Below are positions 57,046 to 64,000 of a stretch of DNA of 64,000 bases, one piece after another; the first letter of the stretch is position 1, and each line of letters begins with the position of its first letter. The stretch covers positions 5,795,001-5,859,000 of the forward strand of contig NZ_JAZHRU010000001.1 in assembly GCF_036924525.1 (NCBI RefSeq). Direction: 5' to 3'. Origin of the DNA: Bradyrhizobium sp. AZCC 1719 (GTDB taxonomy: Bacteria > Pseudomonadota > Alphaproteobacteria > Rhizobiales > Xanthobacteraceae). The notes beneath the pieces were generated by a model. The model was not told where the DNA came from. It did not search any database and was given only the letters and a program-made list of their open reading frames with translations. Both the position numbers and the translations under genes were made by a program.

Positions 57046-59259
57046 ATGGATCAAAGCCTTATGGAATTGGTACAAGCCGTTGAAATAAAAGAAAAAGAGC
57101 CGATTGCCGAGGCTCTGCCCACGATCGTCACGAGCCCGGAGCGATTCATCAATCGGGAACTATCCTGGCTGCATTTCAACCGCCGGGTGCTCGAGGAATC
57201 GGTCAATCCGGGCCATCCATTGCTGGAACGGGTGCGATTCCTGTCGATTTCAGCCAATAACCTTGATGAATTCTTCATGGTTCGCGTCGCCGGCATCAAG
57301 GCGCAGGTCCGCGAAGGCATCGCTGAACGCAGCCCCGATGGCCTGACGCCGTCCGAGCAGCTCACTCTCATCAACAGGACGGTTTCGGAACTCGCTTCCG
57401 ACCAGCAGGCTATCTGGCGCGATCTGCGGACCGCCCTGTCGGATGCCGGCATCAAGCTCGTCGATGGTCACGACTTCACCAAGGCGGAGCGCGGCTGGCT
57501 CGAGGATCACTTCCTCCACAACATTTTCCCGCTGCTGACGCCGCTGGCGATCGATCCCGCGCACCCGTTCCCGTTCATCCCGAGCCTCGGCTTCACCATC
57601 GCGCTGCAATTGTTGCGAACGTCCGATGGCAAGGCGATGAACGCGCTGATCCGCATGCCCGGCAAGATCGACCGCTTCATCCGGATGCCGGCGACCAAGG
57701 ACGGCGCGGTGCACCTGATCCCGCTGGAGCAAGCCACGGGCATGTTCATCGGCCGGCTGTTCCCCGGCTACACCGTCAAGGGCCAGGGCGCTTTCCGCAT
57801 TATCAGGGACTCCGAACTCGAAATCGAAGAAGAGGCCGAAGATCTGGTCCGCCTGTTCGAGACCGCGCTGAAGCGGCGGCGGCGCGGTTCGGTGATCCGC
57901 CTCGAGATGGAAGACAAAATGCCGGAAGCGCTGCGCACCTTCGTGCAGCAGGCGCTTTCCGCCGCCGACGACGAGGTGTTTCTGGTCGATGGCGTGCTGG
58001 CGATGAACGAGCTCTCGCAGCTCACGCGGCTCGACCGGCCCGACCTCGAATTCATGCCCTATGTGCCGCGCCATCCCGAGCGGGTGCGCGACCATGGCGG
58101 CGACATCTTCGCCGCGATCCGGCAAAAGGACCTGGTCGTCCATCACCCCTACGAATCCTTCGACGTCGTCGTGCAATTCCTGCAGCAAGCCCTCCGCGAC
58201 CCCGACGTCGTTGCCATCAAGCAGACGCTCTACCGCACCTCGAGCAATTCGCCGATTGTGCGGGCGCTCGCCGAGGCCGCGGAAGCCGGCAAGTCGGTGA
58301 CCGCGCTGATCGAGCTGAAAGCGCGGTTCGACGAGGAAGCCAACATCCGCTGGGCGCGCGACCTCGAACGCGCCGGCGTGCAGGTCGTATACGGCTTTCT
58401 CGAACTGAAGACGCACGCCAAGCTGTCGATGGTGGTGCGGCGCGAGGGCGGCAGCCTGACGACCTATGTGCATACCGGCACCGGCAATTATCATCCGGTC
58501 ACCGCGCGCATCTATACCGACCTTTCCTATTTCACGTCGGACCCGATCATCGGCCGCGACGCGGCGCGGGTATTCAACTACATCACCGGCTATGCGGAGC
58601 CGAGCGACATCGAGCGGATGGCGGTGTCGCCGTTGACACTACGCAAGCGCATCATCGAACACATCAAGGGCGAGACCAATCACGTAAGGCACGGCAAGCC
58701 GGGCGCGATCTGGATGAAGATGAATTCGCTAGTCGACCCCGACATCATCGACGCGCTCTACGAGGCCTCACAGGCCGGCGTGTCGATCGAACTGGTGGTG
58801 CGCGGCATCTGCTGCCTGCGGCCTGGCGTACCCGGGCTATCGGACAATATCCGCGTCAAATCGGTGATCGGCCGCTTCCTGGAGCACGGCCGAATCTATT
58901 GCTTTGGTATGGGGCAAGGGCTGCCCGGCCCGAAGGCGGCTGTGTATATCTCGTCCGCCGACATGATGCCGCGAAACCTCGACCGCCGCGTCGAAGTCCT
59001 CTGTCCATTGCAAAATCCCACGGTACATCAGCAGGTTCTCGAACAGATCATGGTCGCGAATCTGAAGGATACTGAGCAGAGCTGGCAATTGTTGCCGGAT
59101 GGGTCTTCAACGCGTATGAAGGCCGCGAAAGGCGAAGAGCCGTTCAACCTGCATAACTATTTCATGACGAATCCGAGCCTGTCTGGACGTGGAAAGTCTC
59201 TCAAGGAATCTTCGCCGCGCCGCCTCACGCGTCGTACCGAGCGTCAGCAATCGTCATAA
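57046..59259 (+). CDS. ppk: Polyphosphate kinase 1
   Basis: 737 residues. It builds polyphosphate from ATP. The domain order is complete: N domain [20 protein letters not shown] (about 33-52) with [16 protein letters not shown]; middle domain to about 340; C1 domain with the catalytic histidine in [18 protein letters not shown] (H457) and [25 protein letters not shown] (476-500); C2 domain to the end. ATG 57046 is chosen because the conserved part begins about 30 residues later; an earlier start exists at 56944. ppx begins 12 bases after the stop, forming a polyphosphate operon. Confidence 0.97.
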   Translation: MDQSLMELVQAVEIKEKEPIAEALPTIVTSPERFINRELSWLHFNRRVLEESVNPGHPLLERVRFLSISANNLDEFFMVRVAGIKAQVREGIAERSPDGLTPSEQLTLINRTVSELASDQQAIWRDLRTALSDAGIKLVDGHDFTKAERGWLEDHFLHNIFPLLTPLAIDPAHPFPFIPSLGFTIALQLLRTSDGKAMNALIRMPGKIDRFIRMPATKDGAVHLIPLEQATGMFIGRLFPGYTVKGQGAFRIIRDSELEIEEEAEDLVRLFETALKRRRRGSVIRLEMEDKMPEALRTFVQQALSAADDEVFLVDGVLAMNELSQLTRLDRPDLEFMPYVPRHPERVRDHGGDIFAAIRQKDLVVHHPYESFDVVVQFLQQALRDPDVVAIKQTLYRTSSNSPIVRALAEAAEAGKSVTALIELKARFDEEANIRWARDLERAGVQVVYGFLELKTHAKLSMVVRREGGSLTTYVHTGTGNYHPVTARIYTDLSYFTSDPIIGRDAARVFNYITGYAEPSDIERMAVSPLTLRKRIIEHIKGETNHVRHGKPGAIWMKMNSLVDPDIIDALYEASQAGVSIELVVRGICCLRPGVPGLSDNIRVKSVIGRFLEHGRIYCFGMGQGLPGPKAAVYISSADMMPRNLDRRVEVLCPLQNPTVHQQVLEQIMVANLKDTEQSWQLLPDGSSTRMKAAKGEEPFNLHNYFMTNPSLSGRGKSLKESSPRRLTRRTERQQSS

Positions 59260-59271
59260 GGGAGCGCCGCT

Positions 59272-60774
59272 GTGAAGCGGCCGCGCAAGCGCGCTTCCAG
59301 CGTCGCCGTCATCGACATCGGTTCGAACTCGGTTCGTCTCGTCGTCTATGAGACGATGGCGCGCAGCCTCGTCACCATCTTCAACGAGAAGGCGCTGTGC
59401 GGGCTCGGCCGCGAGGTGCAGAGCACCGGCCTGTTGGCCGAGGATGCGGTCACCAAGGCGCTGACGGCGCTACGGCGATTTCGCGCGCTGTGTCGTATCC
59501 AGCAGGTGGAGCGCGTCTTCGCCATCGCCACGGCCGCCTGCCGCGACGCCAAGAACGGTCCCGACTTCATTGCCAAAGCGGAGCGCATCTGCGGCGCGCC
59601 GATTCAGATCCTGTCCGGTCCGCGCGAGGCAAAACTGTCCGCACTCGGCGTCATCTCGGGCATCCACAATCCCGATGGCATCGTCGGCGATCTCGGCGGC
59701 GGTTCGCTTGAACTGATCGATGTGGAGAAAAACCGGGTCCACAGCGGCGTCACGCTGCCGCTAGGAAGCCTGGCGCTACAGGATCTCTCGGAGAAATCCT
59801 TGAAGCGTGCCGAGCGCATCGTTCGCGACGATCTGTCCGGCGTCGCCCAGCTCAAGGCCGGCCATGGCCGCACCTTCTATGCGGTCGGCGGCACCTGGCG
59901 CGCGCTCGCACGTATTCACATCGTCCAGAGCGGCTATCCGCTACGCGTGATGCATGGCTATTCATTACCTGCCGCCGACGCGCTCGATTTCGCCCGCCGC
60001 CTGCGTCGGCTGGCGGCCGCCAACATGCTCGCGGACATCGAAGTGGTTGCGGACGCCCGGCGTCCGCTCCTGACTTATGCGGCGCTGGTGCTCGAATACA
60101 TCATCCGCGTCGGCCGGCCGAAGACGATCGTGTTTTCCACCTTTGGCGTCCGCGAAGGCCTGCTCTACGAGATGCTGCCGCCGCAGGAGCGCGCCAAGGA
60201 CGGCTTCATCTGCGCAGCCCAAACCCTGAACGGACTGTTGTCGCGCTCCTCACGCCACGCCGAGGAACTGGTCGCATGGACCGATCGGCTGGTGCGGGTC
60301 GTGAAGCTCCGCGAGACCGAGGAGGACCGCCGGCTCCGCCACGCCGCCTGCCTGCTTTCCGATATCGGATGGCGCGTGCACCCCGACCACCGCGGCGAGG
60401 AAACGCTGAGCCTGATCACCAACGGCAATTTCGGCTCGATCAGCCATCAAGGCCGCGCCTTTGTCGCACTGTCGGTGTTCTACCGCTATGCGGGCTTGAG
60501 CGAAGAGAACGAGCCGCCGGAGCGCGTCCGCGGGCTGGTGCCGCCGGCGCTGGATGAGCGTGCGCGCATTCTCGGCGCGGCGTTCCGCGTCGCGCATCTG
60601 ATAACGGCGGCACGCACCGGCGTGTTACCCGCAACGCATTTCCGCACCAACGGCCGCAAGCTGATGCTGGTGTTTGAGCATCGCATGGTCGATCTCGTCG
60701 CCGACCGCGTCGGCAGCCGCTTCAAGCAACTGGCACGGCTCGTCGGGCGCGCCGGCTCGATCGTGCGAAAGTAA
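59272..60774 (+). CDS. ppx: Exopolyphosphatase (Ppx/GppA family)
   Basis: 500 residues. It degrades polyphosphate from the ends, the opposite of ppk. Ppx/GppA nucleotide-binding signatures: VAVIDIGSNSVRLVVYE (phosphate 1), ERVFAIATAACRDAKNGPDF, LSGPREAKLSALGVISG, GIVGDLGGGSLELIDVEKN (phosphate 2). A C-terminal HD-like region follows with HAACLLSDIGWRVHPDHRGEE. GTG start with AGGGAG upstream at a good distance. It could also hydrolyse pppGpp (GppA side), as in many alphaproteobacteria with a single Ppx/GppA. Confidence 0.95.
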   Translation: MKRPRKRASSVAVIDIGSNSVRLVVYETMARSLVTIFNEKALCGLGREVQSTGLLAEDAVTKALTALRRFRALCRIQQVERVFAIATAACRDAKNGPDFIAKAERICGAPIQILSGPREAKLSALGVISGIHNPDGIVGDLGGGSLELIDVEKNRVHSGVTLPLGSLALQDLSEKSLKRAERIVRDDLSGVAQLKAGHGRTFYAVGGTWRALARIHIVQSGYPLRVMHGYSLPAADALDFARRLRRLAAANMLADIEVVADARRPLLTYAALVLEYIIRVGRPKTIVFSTFGVREGLLYEMLPPQERAKDGFICAAQTLNGLLSRSSRHAEELVAWTDRLVRVVKLRETEEDRRLRHAACLLSDIGWRVHPDHRGEETLSLITNGNFGSISHQGRAFVALSVFYRYAGLSEENEPPERVRGLVPPALDERARILGAAFRVAHLITAARTGVLPATHFRTNGRKLMLVFEHRMVDLVADRVGSRFKQLARLVGRAGSIVRK

Positions 60775-60775
60775 G

Positions 60776-60811
60776 ACGGAAAGGCAGCGTTCACAACGCG
60801 CCTTCCGTTTG
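60776..60811. terminator. Hairpin terminator between ppx and TRAP system 2
   Basis: ACGGAAAGGCAGCG and CGCGCCTTCCGT form an imperfect stem of about 10 pairs with one bulge, followed by TTGT. It lies between convergent operons and can end either. Confidence 0.65.
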
Positions 60812-60863
60812 TCGCCCTTTCCGCCACAGCCTGCTTTTTGGAGCCGGCACGCACAACACCCGG

Positions 60864-62288
60864 CTACTTCTTTTTTGGTGTCGACCAGTCTTCGTCTTCC
60901 AGGGACGGTGCCCGCCTCTGCTGCTCCAGGATTTTCTTGTACTCCTCGGGAATCACCTGACTGCGCGACGCCTCGTGCAGCGTGTGCGGGAACCAGGTCG
61001 CAATGCCGGGGAAGGCAATCATCAGCCCAACGCAGATCACCTGCAGGATCATGAACTGGAACATGCCGGCGTAAATCGTCGCGAGGCTCCAGCCCTTGAC
61101 CACCTGCTTGAGATAGTACGCTGACATAGCGACCGGCGGCGACAGAAAGGCGGTCTGCAGCACCACCGCGACCAGCGCGCCGAACCATATGAGATCGATG
61201 CCCATGCCCTTCACGACGGGATAGAAGATCGGCAGGAACACCAGGATGATGGCTGGCCATTCGAACGGCCAACCCAGCAGGAAAATGAGCACGAGCACGA
61301 CGATCAGCATGAGGCTGGGCGGCAACTGGAGGCCGAGCATCGTCTCGGTGATCCAGTTCGCCGAGCCGAGGCGAGCGAACACCGCACCGAAAATATTCGA
61401 CGTGACCGCGAGCAGCAGCACCATGCTCGACGTCGCCATCGTCGAGATCAGCGCGCGCTGCAGTCCGCCGAGCGAGAACCTGCCATAGGCGATGGACAGG
61501 ATCAGGGCGCCGACGCTGCCGATCCCGGCAGCCTCCGTCGGTGTCGCAAGCCCCCCGATGATCGAGCCGAGCGTCGCCGTGATGAGCCCGAGCAGGGGCA
61601 GCGTGCCGATGATCACCTCGCGCGCAATGTACCACGCAGAATAGATCCGCTCGTCCATTGGCACCGGCGGCCCGAGTTTGGGGTTCAAGAAGGCGCGGAC
61701 CATCAAATAGGTGATGTAGAGACTGGCCAGCAGGAAGCCCGGCCCGAAGGCTGCCGCATAGAGATCGGCGACCGAGACCCCGAGCACCGGCCCCATCACG
61801 ATCAGCATCACCGACGGGGGAATGAGAATGCCGAGCGTGCCGCCCGCGGTGATGGTGCCCGCCGAAAGCTTGGGGTCATAGCCCGCCTTGTTCATGATCG
61901 GCGAGGCCATGATGCCAAGGACGGTGACGGCTGCGCCGACGATGCCCGTCGCCATCGCGAACACGGTCGAGGTCAGGATCACGACGAGGAAGAGCGCGCC
62001 GCGCACCGGCGCAAGCAGCATGCGGAACGCCGTAAAAAGGCGCTCCATGAGGCCCGCCTGCTCGGTGATGAAGCCCATGAAGATGAACAGCGGCACGGCG
62101 GCCAGCAGCTCCTCCTTCATCATGCCGATGGTCTGGAAGTAGCCTAGTTCGAAGACCGTCCCGCCCATGCCCCAGTAGCCGAACGAAAAGGCGAGAAACA
62201 GCAATGTGAACGAGATCGGCACGCCGATGAAGATCGCTCCAAGCAGGACCAGAAGCATGATGAGGCCGATGAGCGCTTCTGCGGTCAT
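60864..62288 (-). CDS. dctM: TRAP transporter large permease (DctM-type), system 2
   Basis: 474 residues, about 12 membrane helices, the same plan as the protein at 35876: IGVPISFTLLFLAFSFGYWGMGG, LAAVPLFIFMGFITEQAGLMERLFTAF, GIVGAAVTVLGIMASPIMNKAGYDPKLSAGTITAGGTLGILIPPSVMLIVMGPVL, and LGWPFEWPAIILVFLPIFYPVVKGMGIDLIWFGALVAV. Its ATG overlaps the DctQ stop by four bases. The C-terminus has a charged tail ending TPKKK. It transports an organic acid or related molecule that the upstream binding protein captures. Confidence 0.95.
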   Translation of the reverse strand: MTAEALIGLIMLLVLLGAIFIGVPISFTLLFLAFSFGYWGMGGTVFELGYFQTIGMMKEELLAAVPLFIFMGFITEQAGLMERLFTAFRMLLAPVRGALFLVVILTSTVFAMATGIVGAAVTVLGIMASPIMNKAGYDPKLSAGTITAGGTLGILIPPSVMLIVMGPVLGVSVADLYAAAFGPGFLLASLYITYLMVRAFLNPKLGPPVPMDERIYSAWYIAREVIIGTLPLLGLITATLGSIIGGLATPTEAAGIGSVGALILSIAYGRFSLGGLQRALISTMATSSMVLLLAVTSNIFGAVFARLGSANWITETMLGLQLPPSLMLIVVLVLIFLLGWPFEWPAIILVFLPIFYPVVKGMGIDLIWFGALVAVVLQTAFLSPPVAMSAYYLKQVVKGWSLATIYAGMFQFMILQVICVGLMIAFPGIATWFPHTLHEASRSQVIPEEYKKILEQQRRAPSLEDEDWSTPKKK

Positions 62289-62848
62289 ATCTCGACCTTC
62301 TCCTTGTGCTCAAGTTCGACACCGGTGCGCATCATGTAGATGCTCTTGATCAACTCGGACACGCCCTGGATGAGCAGCAGGAAGCAGGCGAGCGGCACGA
62401 CGAACTTGAACGGCCACAGCACGGGTCGCCATGGTGTCTGGTCCGAGGTCTCGTTGATCTGAAAGGCGTAGTGAAATTCGTTCCAGCTAATCAGCAACAG
62501 CATGATCAGGCTCGGGAAGAAGAAGACGATATAGGAGATCGTATCGATCCAGCCCTTCCTGCGGACGGAGAACTTCTCCCAGAAGAAGTCGGTGCGTATA
62601 TGAGCGCCCTTGTGCAGCGCGTAAGCAGCGCCGAGCATGAACAGCGAGCCGTAGAGCATGTAGGTTGCGTCGTAGGCCCAAATGGTCGGCGCGTTGAACA
62701 AATAGCGCGCTGTAACCTCGTAGGCGACGGCCAGAACAAGCGGCACCGACAGCCACGAGATGACCGTGCCGGTCCGGTCGGTGAAGCCATCGATGACCCG
62801 GATTGCTGCCAGCAGCGCCGGCGACTGTCTGTCAGTTATCTCAGCCAT
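62285..62848 (-). CDS. dctQ: TRAP transporter small permease (DctQ-type), system 2
   Basis: 187 residues, four membrane helices. It shares with the protein at 35286 the motifs IRVIDGFTDRTG, YEVTARYLFNAPTIWAYDATYML, GAHIRTDFFWEKFSVRRKGW and VPLACFLLLIQGVSELIKSIY ... EHKEKVEI. The ATG at 62848 is preceded by GGGGAGGG at a very short distance; frames open far upstream but only as antisense of the binding-protein gene. Partner of the DctM protein. Confidence 0.94.
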   Translation of the reverse strand: MAEITDRQSPALLAAIRVIDGFTDRTGTVISWLSVPLVLAVAYEVTARYLFNAPTIWAYDATYMLYGSLFMLGAAYALHKGAHIRTDFFWEKFSVRRKGWIDTISYIVFFFPSLIMLLLISWNEFHYAFQINETSDQTPWRPVLWPFKFVVPLACFLLLIQGVSELIKSIYMMRTGVELEHKEKVEI

Positions 62849-62916
62849 CCCTCCCCTTCCCGCCGACGTCGGTGCGGCGCGCCTTGCGGCGCGACGCGGG
62901 CCGGCTGCGCGTGAAT

Positions 62917-62942
62917 GGGGGCGGCCGAAACCGGCCGCCCCC
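62917..62942 (-). promoter_or_regulatory. Intercistronic hairpin between DctP and DctQ, system 2
   Basis: An 11-bp perfect GC stem (GGGGGCGGCCG with CGGCCGCCCCC) and a 4-base loop. It lies 10 bases past the binding-protein stop. No T-run follows, so it may stabilise the upstream message or give partial termination. Confidence 0.65.
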
Positions 62943-62952
62943 GGACGAAGCC

Positions 62953-64000
62953 CTATTTCTCGACGGGGAAGTAGTAGTTCGCCATGAAGGAGTATGGCGG
63001 GAAATAGGACCGCTTGTACGGCACCACGGCGCTGGCATAGGCCTTCTGCGAATCGTGCACCTTCTTGAAGAACGGGTTCTTGGCGCTCTCGGCCGCCGCG
63101 ATCTCGTCCCACTTCTTGATGAAGGTCAGCAGGATCTCGGTCGGCGTGCGCAGGATCTGTACGCCGTGCTTCTCCTGCATCTCTTTCAGCGCATCGGCGT
63201 TCTGGCGCTGCCATTTGGTCCACCAGACGAGGAATGTTTCGTTCGCCGCCGACTTGATGATCTCCTGCTGCTGAGCGCTGAGCTCCTTCCACACATCGCC
63301 GTTGATCACGATTTCGCCGACCGTCACGTTCTCATGCAGGCCAGGCGAATAGTGGTACTTCCAGACGTTGTGGAAGCCGAGCTGCATGTCCTCGATGCCG
63401 CCGACCCATTCCGCGCAATCGATCACGCCGCGCTGAGCGGACGGAATGATCTCGCCGCCCGGCATGTTGACCACCGTGAAGCCGAGCGCCTGCCACACTT
63501 CGCCGGCCATGCCGGTCTGGCGGCACTTCATGCCCTTCATGTCCTCGACCGTCTGGATCGGCTTCTTGAACCAGCCGAACGCCTGCGGTCCTGCAGGCAG
63601 GATGGGGAACACGACGACGTTGAGCTTGAGCTCCTTCTGATAGAACTCGTTGTACAGATCGAGGCCACCGCCGTGATAGAACCAGCCCATCACGTCCATG
63701 TAGTCCATGCCGAACGTGCCGCCGGGACCGCCGGTGAAAAGGATTGCGGTCTTGTTCTTGCCGGTCCAGTAGCCGGCCCACGCATGCGCTCCGTCGAGCA
63801 CCTTCTTGTTGGTCGCGTCCAGTACTTCGAACGCCGGCACGACCTGGCCGGCGGGCATCGCCTCGATCTTCAGCGCGCCGGCCGATAGTTTGTTCACCCG
63901 CTCGGCGAAGTAGGTGAAGTTGTCATAGAGCGTAAGCGACGCCGGCCATGTGGCCTGCATCTTCAGCACCTTCGTCTGCGCCATGACTGTAGTGGTGGAT
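62953..64000 (-). CDS. dctP: TRAP transporter solute-binding protein (DctP-type), system 2 (5' end outside window)
   Basis: 349 codons are present. The mature protein begins at MAQTKVLKMQATWPASLTLYDNFTYFAERVN, and the five codons upstream (STTTV) stay in frame to the window end, so a signal peptide probably lies beyond it. Motifs: LSAGALKIEAMPAGQVVPAFEVLDATNKKVLDGAHAWAGYWTG, DMKGMKCRQTGMAGEVWQALGFTVVNMPGGEIIPSAQRGVIDCAEWVGG and TPTEILLTFIKKWDEIAAAESAKNPFFKKVHDSQKAYASAVVPYKRSYFPPYSF. It is homologous to the binding protein at 34091 along its whole length but clearly divergent, so a different ligand is likely. Confidence 0.93.
   Translation of the reverse strand, partial: STTTVMAQTKVLKMQATWPASLTLYDNFTYFAERVNKLSAGALKIEAMPAGQVVPAFEVLDATNKKVLDGAHAWAGYWTGKNKTAILFTGGPGGTFGMDYMDVMGWFYHGGGLDLYNEFYQKELKLNVVVFPILPAGPQAFGWFKKPIQTVEDMKGMKCRQTGMAGEVWQALGFTVVNMPGGEIIPSAQRGVIDCAEWVGGIEDMQLGFHNVWKYHYSPGLHENVTVGEIVINGDVWKELSAQQQEIIKSAANETFLVWWTKWQRQNADALKEMQEKHGVQILRTPTEILLTFIKKWDEIAAAESAKNPFFKKVHDSQKAYASAVVPYKRSYFPPYSFMANYYFPVEK

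Noticed and set aside
1..64000. CRISPR arrays, prophage or insertion sequence
   Set aside because: No regularly spaced direct repeats, transposase, integrase or phage structural genes were found; the only mobile-like signals are short palindromic repeats.

Overview
The window looks like a chromosomal segment of a Bradyrhizobium-type alphaproteobacterium (Nitrobacteraceae). The reasons are high GC, an extra eukaryote-like glutamine synthetase II behind a sigma-54-like promoter, AraC, LuxR and MocR regulators, two TRAP transporters, EcfG-like promoter sequences, a CtrA box, and a purNM / pgsA / hdaA / ppk / ppx core block. No rRNA, tRNA, CRISPR array, transposase or integrase was found. The assignment to Bradyrhizobium is inference from gene content; no search was run.

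Layout. 0-4.7 kb: the 5' end of an ABC-F ATPase gene, a DUF2267 gene, four tandem genes for small hydrophilic proteins, then (minus) a PDZ protein that resembles HtrA but lacks the catalytic His and Ser, coupled to a short LuxR-type regulator, and a 56-residue hydrophilic protein. 4.8-10.5 kb: a 5'-truncated TonB receptor, a PepSY reductase-like protein with an apparent CTG start, a small membrane protein whose stop seems lost, the first two of three GrlR-like paralogues (the third is at 15.6 kb), a YdcZ-like transporter and a ModA-like protein without a signal peptide. 10.5-18.4 kb: glnII, a DUF2735-like gene, an MliC-like lysozyme inhibitor, a phosphatase, a frameshifted SDR, the third GrlR-like gene, a DUF2161 nuclease-fold protein and a GNAT acetyltransferase. 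18.6-21.8 kb: AraC regulator, nitrilase and aldoxime dehydratase, a compact aldoxime-to-nitrile-to-acid pathway.

21.8-33.9 kb: a mixed stretch with a hotdog thioesterase, a cobalamin-binding-like protein, an M20 peptidase, a flavin-binding oxidase-like protein divergent from a MocR regulator, several small secreted proteins, CreA, an L,D-transpeptidase, a glutathione peroxidase, a NodB-type deacetylase and a DHFR-like protein. 34.1-37.3 kb: TRAP transporter 1. 38.0-48.6 kb: malic enzyme MaeB, a large AsmA-like membrane-anchored protein, AspRS, SelO, a DUF433/DUF5615 toxin-antitoxin-like pair and RNase D. 48.7-53.7 kb: AraC regulator divergent from a carboxymuconolactone-decarboxylase-like gene and a rhodanese, then an autotransporter barrel with almost no passenger, a cold-shock protein and a GST. 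53.7-60.8 kb: purN-purM, pgsA-like, hdaA, ppk and ppx (nucleotide synthesis, replication control, polyphosphate). 60.9-64.0 kb: TRAP transporter 2, paralogous to the first and cut by the window edge.

The most interesting items are: EcfG-like promoters (8 of 9 positions) in front of four small-protein genes or operons, at similar distances from the start codons; three GrlR-like paralogues, all apparently with TTG starts and of nearly equal length; the catalytically dead HtrA-like protein; the aldoxime/nitrilase cluster; a three-half-site operator at 28.65 kb; and a dispersed hairpin repeat that sits at gene 3' ends.
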